From Colwellia sp. MB02u-6 (GTDB lineage: Bacteria; Pseudomonadota; Gammaproteobacteria; Enterobacterales; Alteromonadaceae), in assembly GCF_014077095.1 (NCBI RefSeq), contig NZ_JACGVG010000029.1:127625-191624 (forward strand): DNA of 64,000 nt, read 5' to 3'. A program made the position numbers and the translations under genes. Shown here in pieces: positions 46,841 through 56,341 of the stretch; within the stretch, counting starts at the first letter, position 1; each line of letters opens with the position of its first letter. The notes under the pieces were generated by a model. It was not told the origin of the DNA, did no database searches, and saw nothing but the letters and a program-made list of their open reading frames with translations.

Positions 46841-47710
46841 ATGAGTGACGAAAATCCATATATCCCACCCAAAGTATGGCAATGGAATACTAGCAATGGT
46901 GGTAATTGGGCAAACATTAACCGCCCTATTTCTGGATCAACACACGATAAAGTATTAGAACAAGGTAAGCACCCTTTTCAGTTGTATTCACTCGCAACGC
47001 CCAACGGCGTTAAAGTCACCGTTATGTTTGAGGAGTTACTGGCCTTAGGTATACAGGAAGCGCAATACGATGCCTTTTTAATTGATATTAGCAAAGGAGA
47101 TCAATTCGGTAGTGGCTTTGTTGAAATTAATCCAAACTCAAAAATACCTGCTTTGCTAGATAACAGTAATGAGCAATCAATTCGCTTATTTGAATCTGGT
47201 TCTATTTTATTTCACTTAGCTGAAAAATTTAATGCCTTTTTACCCAGTAACAACAAACGTGCTGAATGTATGTCTTGGCTATTTTGGCAAATGGGTAGCG
47301 CACCTTATCTTGGCGGTGGCTTTGGCCATTTTTATGCTTACGCACCTGATAAAATAGAATATTGTATTGATAGATTTTCTATGGAAGTTAAACGTCAACT
47401 CGATGTACTCGACAAGCATCTTGAAAACAATCATTACTTATGTGGTGATGAATATACCATTGCCGACATTGCTATTTGGCCTTGGTATGGTGCACTTGCT
47501 TTAAATCGTTTATATGATGCCGCGGAATTCCTAGATTTATCGTCTTATAAACATCTAATGCGTTGGGCAGAAGCAATAAATCAGCGACCAGCAGTAAAAC
47601 GTGGTGTTATGGTCAATAAAACCTGGGGAGAGCTAGCGAGCCAGTTACATGAACGACATGATGCCAGCGACTTTTTAGAACGTACACAAGATAAACTAGC
47701 CGAAGAGTAG
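46841..47710 (+). CDS. yghU: Glutathione S-transferase family disulfide reductase, YghU type
   Basis: The 289-residue protein has the YghU N-terminal extension (IPPKVWQWNTSNGGNWANIN, RPISGSTHDK), a thioredoxin-fold domain with YSLATPNGVKVTVMFEEL and NPNSKIPALLD, and an all-helical GST domain (YTIADIAIWPWYGAL). The TPNG-type active site with Thr/Asn rather than Tyr marks the nu-class GSTs, which bind two glutathiones and act as disulfide-bond or peroxide reductases. AATATTGGAGCAGGT gives a GGAG ribosome-binding site. It has no cotranscribed neighbour, and a hairpin follows. Confidence 0.93.
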   Translation: MSDENPYIPPKVWQWNTSNGGNWANINRPISGSTHDKVLEQGKHPFQLYSLATPNGVKVTVMFEELLALGIQEAQYDAFLIDISKGDQFGSGFVEINPNSKIPALLDNSNEQSIRLFESGSILFHLAEKFNAFLPSNNKRAECMSWLFWQMGSAPYLGGGFGHFYAYAPDKIEYCIDRFSMEVKRQLDVLDKHLENNHYLCGDEYTIADIAIWPWYGALALNRLYDAAEFLDLSSYKHLMRWAEAINQRPAVKRGVMVNKTWGELASQLHERHDASDFLERTQDKLAEE

Positions 47711-47720
47711 TTTAAAAGCA

Positions 47721-47747
47721 AAAGAGCGTATGATAAATGCGCTCTTT
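47721..47747 (+). terminator. Hairpin after yghU
   Basis: AAAGAGCG (47721-47728) pairs with CGCTCTTT (47740-47747) 10 bp after the stop, with an 11-nt loop and a short T-run. Probably a weak terminator. Confidence 0.5.
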
Positions 47748-47853
47748 GATCATACCGTACAAACACTAATATAAATCTAAAGACTTACACCAGTTAAAAA
47801 AAACAGCTAATTTATAAATTTTTATTCGCTATGTAGTAAGTGTAAAAAACACA

Positions 47854-48309
47854 CTATGGGTAAACGTTAACTAAAGTAACCTTAGCGTTTGCGATCTCTA
47901 AGCTAATTACATCACCGTAATGAAGGTGCTCAATGAATGGCGCGAGTAATTCAAGTTGATTTATTGGCTGTAAGTGCTCTATTTTAGTTTCAACTTGTGG
48001 TTGATAAATTAGCGCAGGATAAGAGGTAGAGTTCATTAAAATATGACATCGACAAAATTTGAAGTTTTCTGCAGGCATATTTTCATGCCATTTTACTTGC
48101 TTAAAATAGTGGTCATAAAGATTCAGAACAATTGCATGGCAGTTAAATTGAGCATTTATTGTTGCGAGATAATATCCGTTAAGATCCAAGCCCAGCGTTT
48201 GAAAAAATGGTAACTGTGCGCTGATGGTACCTCGAGGGAACCGAGGGTCATTTGCACGGCCTGACGCAACTTGATGCCCTTTTACCACAGTAAATTTATA
48301 TATCGCCAT
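47854..48309 (-). CDS. Hypothetical protein
   Basis: The 151-residue product is soluble, without signal peptide or membrane helix. It has several Tyr/Phe-rich beta-strand-like segments and a C-terminal IEHLHYGDVISLEIANAKV. I recognise no domain or motif. It is 103 bp from the phosphodiesterase gene on the same strand and may be transcribed alone. The balanced composition and complete frame support a real gene. Confidence 0.6.
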   Translation of the reverse strand: MAIYKFTVVKGHQVASGRANDPRFPRGTISAQLPFFQTLGLDLNGYYLATINAQFNCHAIVLNLYDHYFKQVKWHENMPAENFKFCRCHILMNSTSYPALIYQPQVETKIEHLQPINQLELLAPFIEHLHYGDVISLEIANAKVTLVNVYP

Positions 48310-48412
48310 TTTTGCCTTTATATTTGGCTTGAGCCTAGCTTGCTGAGCAAAGTAAAACCGGTTAGCTTAACTAAGTTCTGTGCTTGCATTACTAGTCTCG
48401 ATATTTAACCCT

Positions 48413-49624
48413 TTACTTAACTATTTGCGTAACAACTTGCTCAGCCACTTGATAGCTACCGTCAATATTATCGACATCTTTTAACCCTAATGCTCGGGTA
48501 ATAATAGGTAATACATGTATGTTCTCAAACGCTGAAATTTGCTTGTTATTTCTAAATGCAGGCCCCGTTGCGATAAAAATAGCCTCAAGGTCTTGAGATG
48601 ACTTGGGATCGTAACCATGTGTCTCTGCTGTGACATTCGCCTTACCTCGACTAAAAACAAAGGATGGCAAGGCTTCAATAATAACATTAGGTACTACCGC
48701 TGTTTTTCGGTTTAAATGCCAATGGGCTGGAAAGTTAATATATTGGTAAACACGATATTGGGCTCGTTTGTTCTCGGTTTGAGCCTTAATAAATAGCTGA
48801 ACACTTTGCTGTAATTTAATCTCATTATCGCTATACAAATATAATTGTGTGGCGCCATTAATGGCTTTTACACCCTCGACAATATTTTCCTGCCATTTTA
48901 TAACATGGTGTTTATTAACTTTAGTCATACCATGATCTGAAACAATTACTAAATTAACCTTACCCATAAATTCCTGATTAATTTGCTGGACAAAATCTCC
49001 AAGTAAAACATCAAGTTTATTTATAGCATCAATAAGTTGTGGAGAATTTTCGCCAAATTCATGACCCGCATCATCCACACTGGCAAAATAACCCGCAATA
49101 AAATTTGGTCGTTCGGATTCGGGTAAGCGTAACCATGCCAGTATTTGTTCAAGCCTTTTTTTATTAGGGGTGGAATGCTTATAAGGATAATAATAACTAG
49201 CCGTTTTATTATCTATGGCTGTCTCAGATTCTGGCCAGAAATAAACCGCCGATTTATTGCCCTGCATTTCATTGATATGCCAAAGTGGCTTGGCAGTTAA
49301 CCAGCGGGCATCGTTCTTTCCATCACCAAATTTATAATCTTTATCAATATCTCGATGGTAAAAGCTATTATGCACAATGCCATGATTTATTGGATAACGA
49401 CCGGTAATAATACTTAAGTGATTTGGAAAGGTTTTACTAGGATAAACTGGTAACAAAGCTTTGGCACTCGTGCCCTGCTGCATGAGCGACATTAAATTTT
49501 TAGGTTGGTATTGTGCTATGTAACGTTGAGCAAAACCATCGATGGATAATAATACGAGCGGCGTTTTAGCCCAACTAACAGAGCAAAAAAAACAGCTCAA
49601 AAGTATTAATGCTTTTAGATTCAT
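48413..49624 (-). CDS. Secreted NPP-type alkaline phosphatase superfamily phosphodiesterase
   Basis: A 403-residue protein with signal peptide (LKALILLSCFFCSVSWA, cleavage after about 18). The metal and nucleophile sites of nucleotide pyrophosphatase/phosphodiesterases are present: LLSIDGF (Asp), SKTFPNH (Thr nucleophile and Asn), SVDDAGHEFGE (Asp and His), VSDHGMTKV (Asp-His) and TAETHGYDP (His). The two-zinc enzyme hydrolyses phosphodiester or pyrophosphate bonds in the periplasm, such as nucleotides or phospholipid head groups. The Met at 49624 gives a normal signal peptide; the frame opens eight codons earlier. Confidence 0.9.
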   Translation of the reverse strand: MNLKALILLSCFFCSVSWAKTPLVLLSIDGFAQRYIAQYQPKNLMSLMQQGTSAKALLPVYPSKTFPNHLSIITGRYPINHGIVHNSFYHRDIDKDYKFGDGKNDARWLTAKPLWHINEMQGNKSAVYFWPESETAIDNKTASYYYPYKHSTPNKKRLEQILAWLRLPESERPNFIAGYFASVDDAGHEFGENSPQLIDAINKLDVLLGDFVQQINQEFMGKVNLVIVSDHGMTKVNKHHVIKWQENIVEGVKAINGATQLYLYSDNEIKLQQSVQLFIKAQTENKRAQYRVYQYINFPAHWHLNRKTAVVPNVIIEALPSFVFSRGKANVTAETHGYDPKSSQDLEAIFIATGPAFRNNKQISAFENIHVLPIITRALGLKDVDNIDGSYQVAEQVVTQIVK

Positions 49625-49821
49625 TCGTCGCAACCAGGTTAAGTACACTTTAATTTTAGACTGTGTAAGATAAGGTAATAATAATTTTTTTACAAGCGAG
49701 TAGCTTAAGCTTTTGCTCTTTACACTAGACGACTGAAAATTTCATTCTACCTATTTTGTTGATATAACAACCAACACAGGTTAAGGCCATATGTTAGTTG
49801 CTTTAACTGATAAAATAACGG

Positions 49822-50379
49822 TTATTCGAATAAGTCTAAAATATTGACCAAGTCTTTTTTACCATGGGCTATTTCGTCAGATGTTAAACCTGATAATTCA
49901 TGTGGAAAAACTAACCATTCTGTTGATTCATGAACATAATAATCAGGCACTAAATCCACTTTAGAGTTTGTGGGTTTATACCAAGGACATGCGATTCTGA
50001 TATCTTTTGGCATATTATTGCGGGTTAACTTTTTCATTTGAGCTATTAACGCTTCAATGCTTCGACCAGAGTCGAAAACATCATCAACAATTAACAGCCC
50101 GTCATCGGCATTGGCATTTTCAATAATATAATGTAAACCGTGTACTTTAATTTCTTTGCTTTGTTGGTTTATACCGTAATAAGAAGAGGTGCGAACCGCT
50201 ATATGGTCAGTTTCTACTTTTTTAAAGTCAAAGTATTCTTGTACTGCAATGCCAATAGGTGCGCCACCACGCCAAATTCCAACAATAAATTGTGGTCTGA
50301 AACCGTCTTCAAAAACTTTCGCAGCGACACGAAATGAATCTTCAAGCAACTCTTGTGCTGTTATAAATCGCTTTTCCAT
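49822..50379 (-). CDS. Purine-type phosphoribosyltransferase
   Basis: The 185-residue type I PRTase has the PRPP-binding motif LLIVDDVFDSGRSIEAL and the upstream GIWRGGAPIGIAV loop. The sequence is nearest to hypoxanthine or xanthine phosphoribosyltransferases, which turn a purine base and PRPP into a nucleotide. A conserved YVHESTEWLVFPHE segment near the end helps choose the base. It stands alone. It could work with the phosphorylase/PRPP cluster at the left of the window in purine salvage, but the two are 45 kb apart. Confidence 0.88.
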   Translation of the reverse strand: MEKRFITAQELLEDSFRVAAKVFEDGFRPQFIVGIWRGGAPIGIAVQEYFDFKKVETDHIAVRTSSYYGINQQSKEIKVHGLHYIIENANADDGLLIVDDVFDSGRSIEALIAQMKKLTRNNMPKDIRIACPWYKPTNSKVDLVPDYYVHESTEWLVFPHELSGLTSDEIAHGKKDLVNILDLFE

Positions 50380-50632
50380 TGATGAGCTAACCTCATTTAA
50401 TTAATTTTTTGACTGGGGGACATTATAACGTGTTTTTTGATCGGCTGAGTAGCCCCGTTAAATTATTTATATATTTTGAGCCACAAAGCTGACTTTGAGA
50501 AAGATAACAGCAAAGGCTATAATAAAAACAAGGGTGTTTTTTTTCAGCTACCTGCTTGATAAAAACAAACGTAAATGTAGTCAACAACATACAGAAATAT
50601 AGTAAACTCGCTACTGTATTTCAATATCAGAC

Positions 50633-51811
50633 TTAATCTTTTTGATTTAAAATAGTTAACTTCACTAAGTATTGCTTATCGAGTTGAGCGATATGATTTT
50701 TTTCCATGGCTTTTTTGATGTAACTTTTCGCCTTTCCTACCTCATCCAACATATAGTAAACTTTTGCTAAACCAAAATAAAATTCATGGATGTTTTTATT
50801 AAGTTTTATCGCCTTTTTATAGTGATTTATTGCTTCTTTGTAAGCGCCTTGGTAAAATTTTTCATCACCGAGTAACGCATAATAATAAGGATTATTTGCT
50901 CGCTTGCGCATAGTATAATTGTCTAGGTATTTCGCTTCTTCATACGACCCGTTTTCATGTAATAACATACTCAAATTATCCATCGTGGTTAAATTATTAT
51001 GGTTTAAACTTATTGCGTATCGGTAAGTGTCAATCGCACTTTGCTGATAACCATTAAAACGGTATAAAATACCTAAGTTACCCCACGCTGAAGAAAAAAG
51101 AGGGTCGACTTTAGTCGCTTTTTTTAAATAAGCATAAGCAGTGACATAATCACCATTAACCATAGCCGTAGCGGCTTTATTATTATAAAACATCGCCAGC
51201 ACTGTGTTTTTATTTATTTTATTTTTTTCAAAAGGCATTTTATTTACAAAGGGGTCGAAATCAATTTCAATACCTGTACGCTGAAAAAGTACCCTTTTAT
51301 CAGGAAAGGTTTCATCCAAAACAGTGAGATTAATATGACCAGTAAGCATATTTACTCGACCATTACGCACCCAGTATTCAGGTACTTCAACGCGTTGAAA
51401 TGCGACGTTTAACTTCGCCTCTTGCGCTATCGCATAAGCCATAATAGTTAATGATAAACAGTTAGCCGCTTGGTTTTTAAATGCTTGGGCAGCAGTAACA
51501 TTGGCACCAGATTCATAAGATAAATTGCTGTCTTTAGGACTAAATAAATGCTGAAGTAGTTTAGTGGCTTTTTTGCGAGCATCACGCTCTAAACTCATAC
51601 TTTTTGCCATAACTTTCATCTCAGTACTTAAGGCAAATATTTCAGTTTCAGTTTCTATTAAAATATTTTTATAGCCGATAAATTTATCATCTAAAAATTC
51701 ACTAGCTTGGTTATCGCCAAGATAATAATTTTGTAATCTATTACCCGACTGGCAGCCAGTTAATAAGATAAATGTTATGCCTATGCCGCAGAATATTATT
51801 CGTTGTTTCAT
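50633..51811 (-). CDS. TPR lipoprotein with transglutaminase-like N-terminal domain
   Basis: The 392-residue protein has a lipoprotein signal with LLTGC (about Cys20). Residues about 60-190 look like a transglutaminase-like fold: AANCLSLTIMAYAIAQE offers the Cys and MLTGHINLTV the His. Residues about 205-380 are five to six TPR repeats (SAWGNLGILYRFNGYQQSAI, INHYKKAIKLNK and others). Similar Cys-His-TPR lipoproteins are found in marine Gammaproteobacteria, without known function; a protein-binding or peptidase-like role in the periplasm is possible. Confidence 0.8.
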   Translation of the reverse strand: MKQRIIFCGIGITFILLTGCQSGNRLQNYYLGDNQASEFLDDKFIGYKNILIETETEIFALSTEMKVMAKSMSLERDARKKATKLLQHLFSPKDSNLSYESGANVTAAQAFKNQAANCLSLTIMAYAIAQEAKLNVAFQRVEVPEYWVRNGRVNMLTGHINLTVLDETFPDKRVLFQRTGIEIDFDPFVNKMPFEKNKINKNTVLAMFYNNKAATAMVNGDYVTAYAYLKKATKVDPLFSSAWGNLGILYRFNGYQQSAIDTYRYAISLNHNNLTTMDNLSMLLHENGSYEEAKYLDNYTMRKRANNPYYYALLGDEKFYQGAYKEAINHYKKAIKLNKNIHEFYFGLAKVYYMLDEVGKAKSYIKKAMEKNHIAQLDKQYLVKLTILNQKD

Positions 51812-52040
51812 CTACACTCCAGACAATATCAACTCAGATATACTTTAAGCATATTACTTATTACGATATTAAGGCGGTTTTTTGCCCTATATTAATAAAA
51901 AATCACACTTGATTAATCTCTATCATCGCTATATTGAGTTGCCAATTCAAAGCCTTGCTTACAAATGGACAAGTAATTTTTTTTATTCCCTGCTATGCTT
52001 TGGCTTAATTAACTTGCTAAATTTTATTGGTTTCACATTT

Positions 52041-52937
52041 ATGAAAAAAACACTGGCCGGATTTTTTACCGGAAGTGCTATTGCCGTGATCATAATCATA
52101 GCTACCACCAGCTATCAGCTATATAAGAACAAATATGCCACGATTGATGCTCAACTAAATGAAATATCAGGTATTGAGTTTGATAAACACAATAAACTCT
52201 GGGCAATCAATGATGGTGGCGACCAGGCAAAGTTATACCAGCTAAATAAAACGGGTGGTATTGATAGAGAAATTACCATTACTAACGCTACAAATATTGA
52301 CTGGGAAGATATGACTCAAGACGATTTTGGTCATTTCTTTTTAGGCGACTTTGGTAATAATGATAATCTGCGTAAATGGTTAACGATTTATAAAATTGAA
52401 AACCCGATCGATATAAAAGGGGAAACAACGCAGGCAGAAATTATTAAATTTAAATACCCTGAACATACCAGTTTTCCACCTAAAGCCGATGAAATGGTAT
52501 TTGATGTTGAAGCTTTTGTTTTTTATAAAAAGAACCTTTATTTATTTACCAAAAACCGTACAGTACCTTTTAATGGTATAACTAGCTTATATAAAATTGG
52601 TGCTTATGCGGCTAATTATGATGCAGAAAAAATAAGTAAATTTAAAACCTGCACTATTGCCGAAAAACTCTGTTGGATAACGTCAGCGGCTTTAAGTCCG
52701 AGCAAAAAAAAACTGGTATTGCTCGACTCGCAACGTATTTGGCTGTTCGAAAATTGGCAAGGTGATGATTTTTTCTCTGGAGATAGGTATCGCATTGATT
52801 TAGGTATTGTGACACAAAAAGAAGCGATAACCTTTCTTAATGAAGAGGTCATTGTTTTTACTGACGAAGAGTTTTTCGGTATTGGCAGGAACGCCTACGA
52901 AATAAACCTTAATGATGTCGAAAAACATAAATTTTAA
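52041..52937 (+). CDS. Secreted or membrane-anchored beta-propeller-like protein
   Basis: The 298-residue product has an N-terminal hydrophobic segment (about 5-28) that could be an anchor or signal. It then has repeated strand pairs such as EISGIEFDKHNKLWAINDGG and FGHFFLGDFGNNDNLRKWLT, typical of NHL/SdiA-regulated-type propellers. I choose ATG 52041, where a normal membrane start begins, although the ribosome-binding site is poor. The frame is open back to TTG 51882, which would add 53 residues with a second hydrophobic segment. Function is not recognised. The gene is divergent from the TPR lipoprotein. Confidence 0.65.
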   Translation: MKKTLAGFFTGSAIAVIIIIATTSYQLYKNKYATIDAQLNEISGIEFDKHNKLWAINDGGDQAKLYQLNKTGGIDREITITNATNIDWEDMTQDDFGHFFLGDFGNNDNLRKWLTIYKIENPIDIKGETTQAEIIKFKYPEHTSFPPKADEMVFDVEAFVFYKKNLYLFTKNRTVPFNGITSLYKIGAYAANYDAEKISKFKTCTIAEKLCWITSAALSPSKKKLVLLDSQRIWLFENWQGDDFFSGDRYRIDLGIVTQKEAITFLNEEVIVFTDEEFFGIGRNAYEINLNDVEKHKF

Positions 52938-53036
52938 GCATTAAAGATGAGCAGCTAAATAATTAACTTCCTGATTGATGACCGCTATATACCTATATAT
53001 TCCGTGTCTTTTTTATAAAAATTTCTATGTGAAATA

Positions 53037-53794
53037 ATGCGTAGTTCTATAAAGACGGAACTCGCTGGTTTTGCCAAAGGTAAAATTATTAACTACAAAC
53101 CGTGGACTGATAGTGAAGTCTCTATCACGGTAAAAGCTGAGATTGGGCCTTATGTTGCTGGACAATTTACTAAGTTGGCCCTACCAGATGAAAACAGTAA
53201 CTGGCTTAGGCGCGTCTATTCATTTGTTAACTCACCAAATCATAGCTTAGGTGTAAATTTTATGGAGTTTCTGATAATAGATGTACCTGAGGGAAGTTTG
53301 AGTCCAAAACTGGCCCAGCTTCATCCAGGTGATAGCATTTATGTTGGTGACAAACCCAGTGGTTTTATGACATTAGATGAAATCCCTGAAACAGCGACCA
53401 ACCTTTGGTTACTGTCCACGGGTACAGCCATTGGGCTATTCCTTTCAATATTGGCTGAAAAAAAACCAACATAGGATTTGATCACGTTATATTAGTCCAT
53501 GCCGTTCGTACCCAACAAGAATTAGTCTATCAAGTATTGATTGAAAAATTACAACAGGCATATGCGGGCAAACTAAGTTACCTGCCGATAGTTTCTCTTG
53601 AAAATCATCAGCATATAATTTCAGGGAGAATTCCTTCCTTGTTAAAGGATGCTAGCTTAATGCGAGCGGTAAAATTAACACCCGATAAGCAAAATTGCTT
53701 TTTCTATTTATGTGATAATCCCGCCATGGTGCATAACACACGAGATGTATTACTTGAGCTATATTTTCAAAAACACTTAAGACGCGCTTCGTGA
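53037..53794 (+). pseudogene. fpr: Ferredoxin-NADP reductase, frameshifted at an A-run
   Basis: The two frames make one Fpr-type flavoenzyme. The first has the FAD-binding RRVYSFVNSPN and GTAIGLFLSIL blocks; the second continues with FDHVILVHAVRTQQELVYQ and ends KHLRRAS. The break is at an eight-A run (53458-53465): nine A would give AEKKTNIGFDHVILVHAVR in one frame. The C-terminus also lacks the YW/Y-end of E. coli Fpr (KHLRRRPGHMTAEHYW), so the NADP-side stacking residue may be missing. This is either a mutation, a sequencing slip or a site corrected by polymerase slippage. Confidence 0.85.
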
Positions 53795-54502
53795 CATTTT
53801 AGTTTTGAAAGCTATTGGTAGTTGCTTACTCAGCATAATTAAACCAAGGTAAAGAACTCACCTAGCAAACGAGTTCATTGGGTCAGTAATTGCCTTAATC
53901 ACCTAAAAAATTACAACTTTTTCATCTGTCCATGTGATTATTTTTAATACAAAAATAAATTTTACACTACCTACCACAGTTAAACACTAAATCTAATCGG
54001 ATAATCTTTTGGTTCAAAAGCCATAAATAAACTCACTTATAGCTTTGTTAATCGTCAACTTTATTAGTCAGTTTTTAGCATCTTATAATGATGTTACCCT
54101 GTGCTAATTCAAACCAAAATTCACAAGTATCAGTAAAGATAAAATATCATAAAAGCCCGGTACTACCGACTCAATGGTAAAATAATTCATTCTCAATCAA
54201 GTTATTTGACTACATTCTTGCACTTAATAACTCTATACATAACCTTTTTTAAATATCAGGCTTTATTAAAAACGTAATGAAACAGCCAATAATAAAAAAA
54301 TAGACTCGGTTAATAAACAATATTCAGTTAAGTGAATAATCACACCCTTAAATAATGGAGTTATTAGAGTTACCTTACTTTAACCACAAGGAGTTACCGG
54401 GGTTATTTGGGACTATTCTTGATAACCCTTAGGGTTACCCCTGCATTTACAGATTGAGGTCTTGGGGTTATGCTTGGTATAGATAAGATAGAGGACAAAG
54501 CT
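53795..54502. other. 708-bp gap with operator-like sequence before hicB
   Basis: No gene was recognised at 53795-54360. Near the right end TAACCCTTAGGGTTA (54423-54437) is a perfect 7-1-7 palindrome, and GGGGTTA-type motifs recur at 54398-54405 and 54464-54470. A HicB-type autoregulator could bind here. No hicA toxin frame was found. Confidence 0.45.
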
Positions 54503-54916
54503 ATGAAATATCCAGTCTTGGTTTTACGCAATAACGATGATAAAAGTCATCTGCTTTCAGTGGTTGATTTACCGGGTTGTCAGGTAAAAGCAGCGACCAT
54601 GGACGAGGGTTTTTTATTGTTACATGCCGCAATGATCTCACACTTAAACATATTGGTTGAATACGGTGAAAAAGTGCCACAGGCAAAAACTATTGAAGAG
54701 CATATGTTGTTGTCTACTGCCGTCTCACCTATTTGGGCTATGCTTGATTTTGATATTATCCCCTACATGGGGAAAAGCCATAAAATAAATGTAACCTTAC
54801 CTGAACTATTAATAAAACAAATTGATGATCGGGTGGCTAAATCTTCAAATTACAAAACACGTTCTGGTTTTATTGCCATAGCATGTTTAACCGAGTTAAA
54901 TACTAAACACAATTAA
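54503..54916 (+). CDS. hicB: HicB-family antitoxin, orphan
   Basis: The 137-residue protein has the HicB partial RNase-H fold (MKYPVLVLRNNDDKSHLLSV, VVDLPGCQ) and a C-terminal ribbon-helix-helix DNA-binding domain (INVTLPELLIKQIDDRVAK, RSGFIAIACLTEL). It normally neutralises the HicA mRNA interferase and represses its own operon. ATAGAGG precedes ATG 54503, which is preferred over upstream 54470. No HicA (about 60 residues, with its dsRBD-like GSH motif) is found on either side, so this copy is an orphan. It may now act only as a regulator. Confidence 0.85.
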   Translation: MKYPVLVLRNNDDKSHLLSVVDLPGCQVKAATMDEGFLLLHAAMISHLNILVEYGEKVPQAKTIEEHMLLSTAVSPIWAMLDFDIIPYMGKSHKINVTLPELLIKQIDDRVAKSSNYKTRSGFIAIACLTELNTKHN

Positions 54917-55048
54917 ACGACCTGAAACTAACGTTTGAGGTCGTTGTTCTAGCTGAGTTATATTGAATATAAAAACCAACAATGGTTAAAATTATCTTTA
55001 TAAATCAAGTAATATAATACCACTTAATGAATTTCAAAGGCTAAAAAA

Positions 55049-55792
55049 TTGACCATTAAAAATGCAAATTTACTACTATTAAGTAGCTCTCGTGTTGATG
55101 ATACAACCTATTTACAACATGCATTGGCCTTAATAAAGGCAAAGCTTACGGGGGTTACTGAATTATTATTTATTCCTTATGCCGGTGTGACAGTAAATTA
55201 CGATGATTACACGGCAATGGTGCAAAATGCATTAACTGAGCTAGACATTAAAGTAACCGGTATTCATCAGTATGCTGATCCCGTCAGCGCCATTAATGCC
55301 GCGCCAGCAATAGCGGTTGGTGGTGGTAATACTTTTAATTTATTGCATCAGTTATATCAAAATAAGTTAATTAAAGCCATTCAAAGCAAAGTAGCACAAG
55401 GCACGCCTTACATAGGTTGGAGTGCAGGATCAAATATTGCGGGACTTTCTATTCGCACGACAAATGATATGCCAATTATTGAACCTGAAAGTTTCAATGC
55501 GCTGCAACTTGTTGATTTTCAGCTGAATCCACATTATACCGACTTTAACCCTCCGGGTCATAATGGCGAAACTCGTGCACAACGTTTAGCCGAATTTATG
55601 GTGCTAAACACGACTACAGCCATTGTTGCGATTGTCGAAGGAACAGCGTTAGATATTAAGCAAAATACCATTAAGTTAGTATCGGGCTTAGCTGAGATAA
55701 AAGGCTCCGCAACTGCCACTAATGGTTTTTTATTTAGGGCAGGTAAAAAAACTATTATCACAACTGAAGACAACTTAGATTATCTTTTATAA
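55049..55792 (+). CDS. pepE: Alpha-aspartyl dipeptidase (peptidase E)
   Basis: The 247-residue serine peptidase of the S51 family has the start [37 protein letters not shown] and the nucleophile Ser in [12 protein letters not shown], followed by IRTTNDMPI and [17 protein letters not shown]. It cleaves Asp-Xaa dipeptides in the cytoplasm. The TTG at 55049 is used as start; AAAGG is 8 nt upstream, and no ATG exists in the right place. Length is close to E. coli PepE (229) with a slightly longer end. It stands alone. Confidence 0.92.
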   Translation: MTIKNANLLLLSSSRVDDTTYLQHALALIKAKLTGVTELLFIPYAGVTVNYDDYTAMVQNALTELDIKVTGIHQYADPVSAINAAPAIAVGGGNTFNLLHQLYQNKLIKAIQSKVAQGTPYIGWSAGSNIAGLSIRTTNDMPIIEPESFNALQLVDFQLNPHYTDFNPPGHNGETRAQRLAEFMVLNTTTAIVAIVEGTALDIKQNTIKLVSGLAEIKGSATATNGFLFRAGKKTIITTEDNLDYLL

Positions 55793-56341
55793 CTTTTATA
55801 ACTTTTATATCTTATAAACTCGATATAAGTGATGTATGTGACTGTCAAATAAAGCTCACTAGGTTGAAGCTAGCAAAGATGTTCGCTGTAGTGGCATAAT
55901 TAATGTGGCCACTACTAAGAGCGGCCGCCACAGTGGTTATTTGTCATAATAGATTGTCTTTTTAGAGACACTAAGCTGTATTAGTTCAAACTTGAATTAA
56001 TAGCTTTGGCTTTATAGGTTTTGATCAAGACTGACAGACGGAAAAGCCACCTTTGCCGATATACGTCAGGTACTAAAAGCCCCTAGAAGGATGTCTCTAT
56101 GTGCTAATAGCAGACTTACAAAAGTGCAAATGACTGTATGTTCCAAAATGGAACCAACTGAATAGTGCAAAAGTCGGCACAATCCTGAAAAATTTTGTTT
56201 ATTTATCATATTGACGCGTACATTAGTTTGGATTCTATGTTCTTTTCTATGTCGATTGCCAACATCATTGGCTTATACATGCTAGCCCCTCAGATTAAAC
56301 AAGATTTACACATTCACCAAAAAAATATTCGGAGTCAAATA
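55793..56341. other. 549-bp region, mostly without features
   Basis: GTAGTGGC (55888-55895) and GCCACTAC (55908-55915) form a hairpin about 95 bp after pepE, with no T-run. No gene was recognised. The frame open upstream of the M20 gene (from 56195) lacks similarity and is treated as non-coding. Confidence 0.45.
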
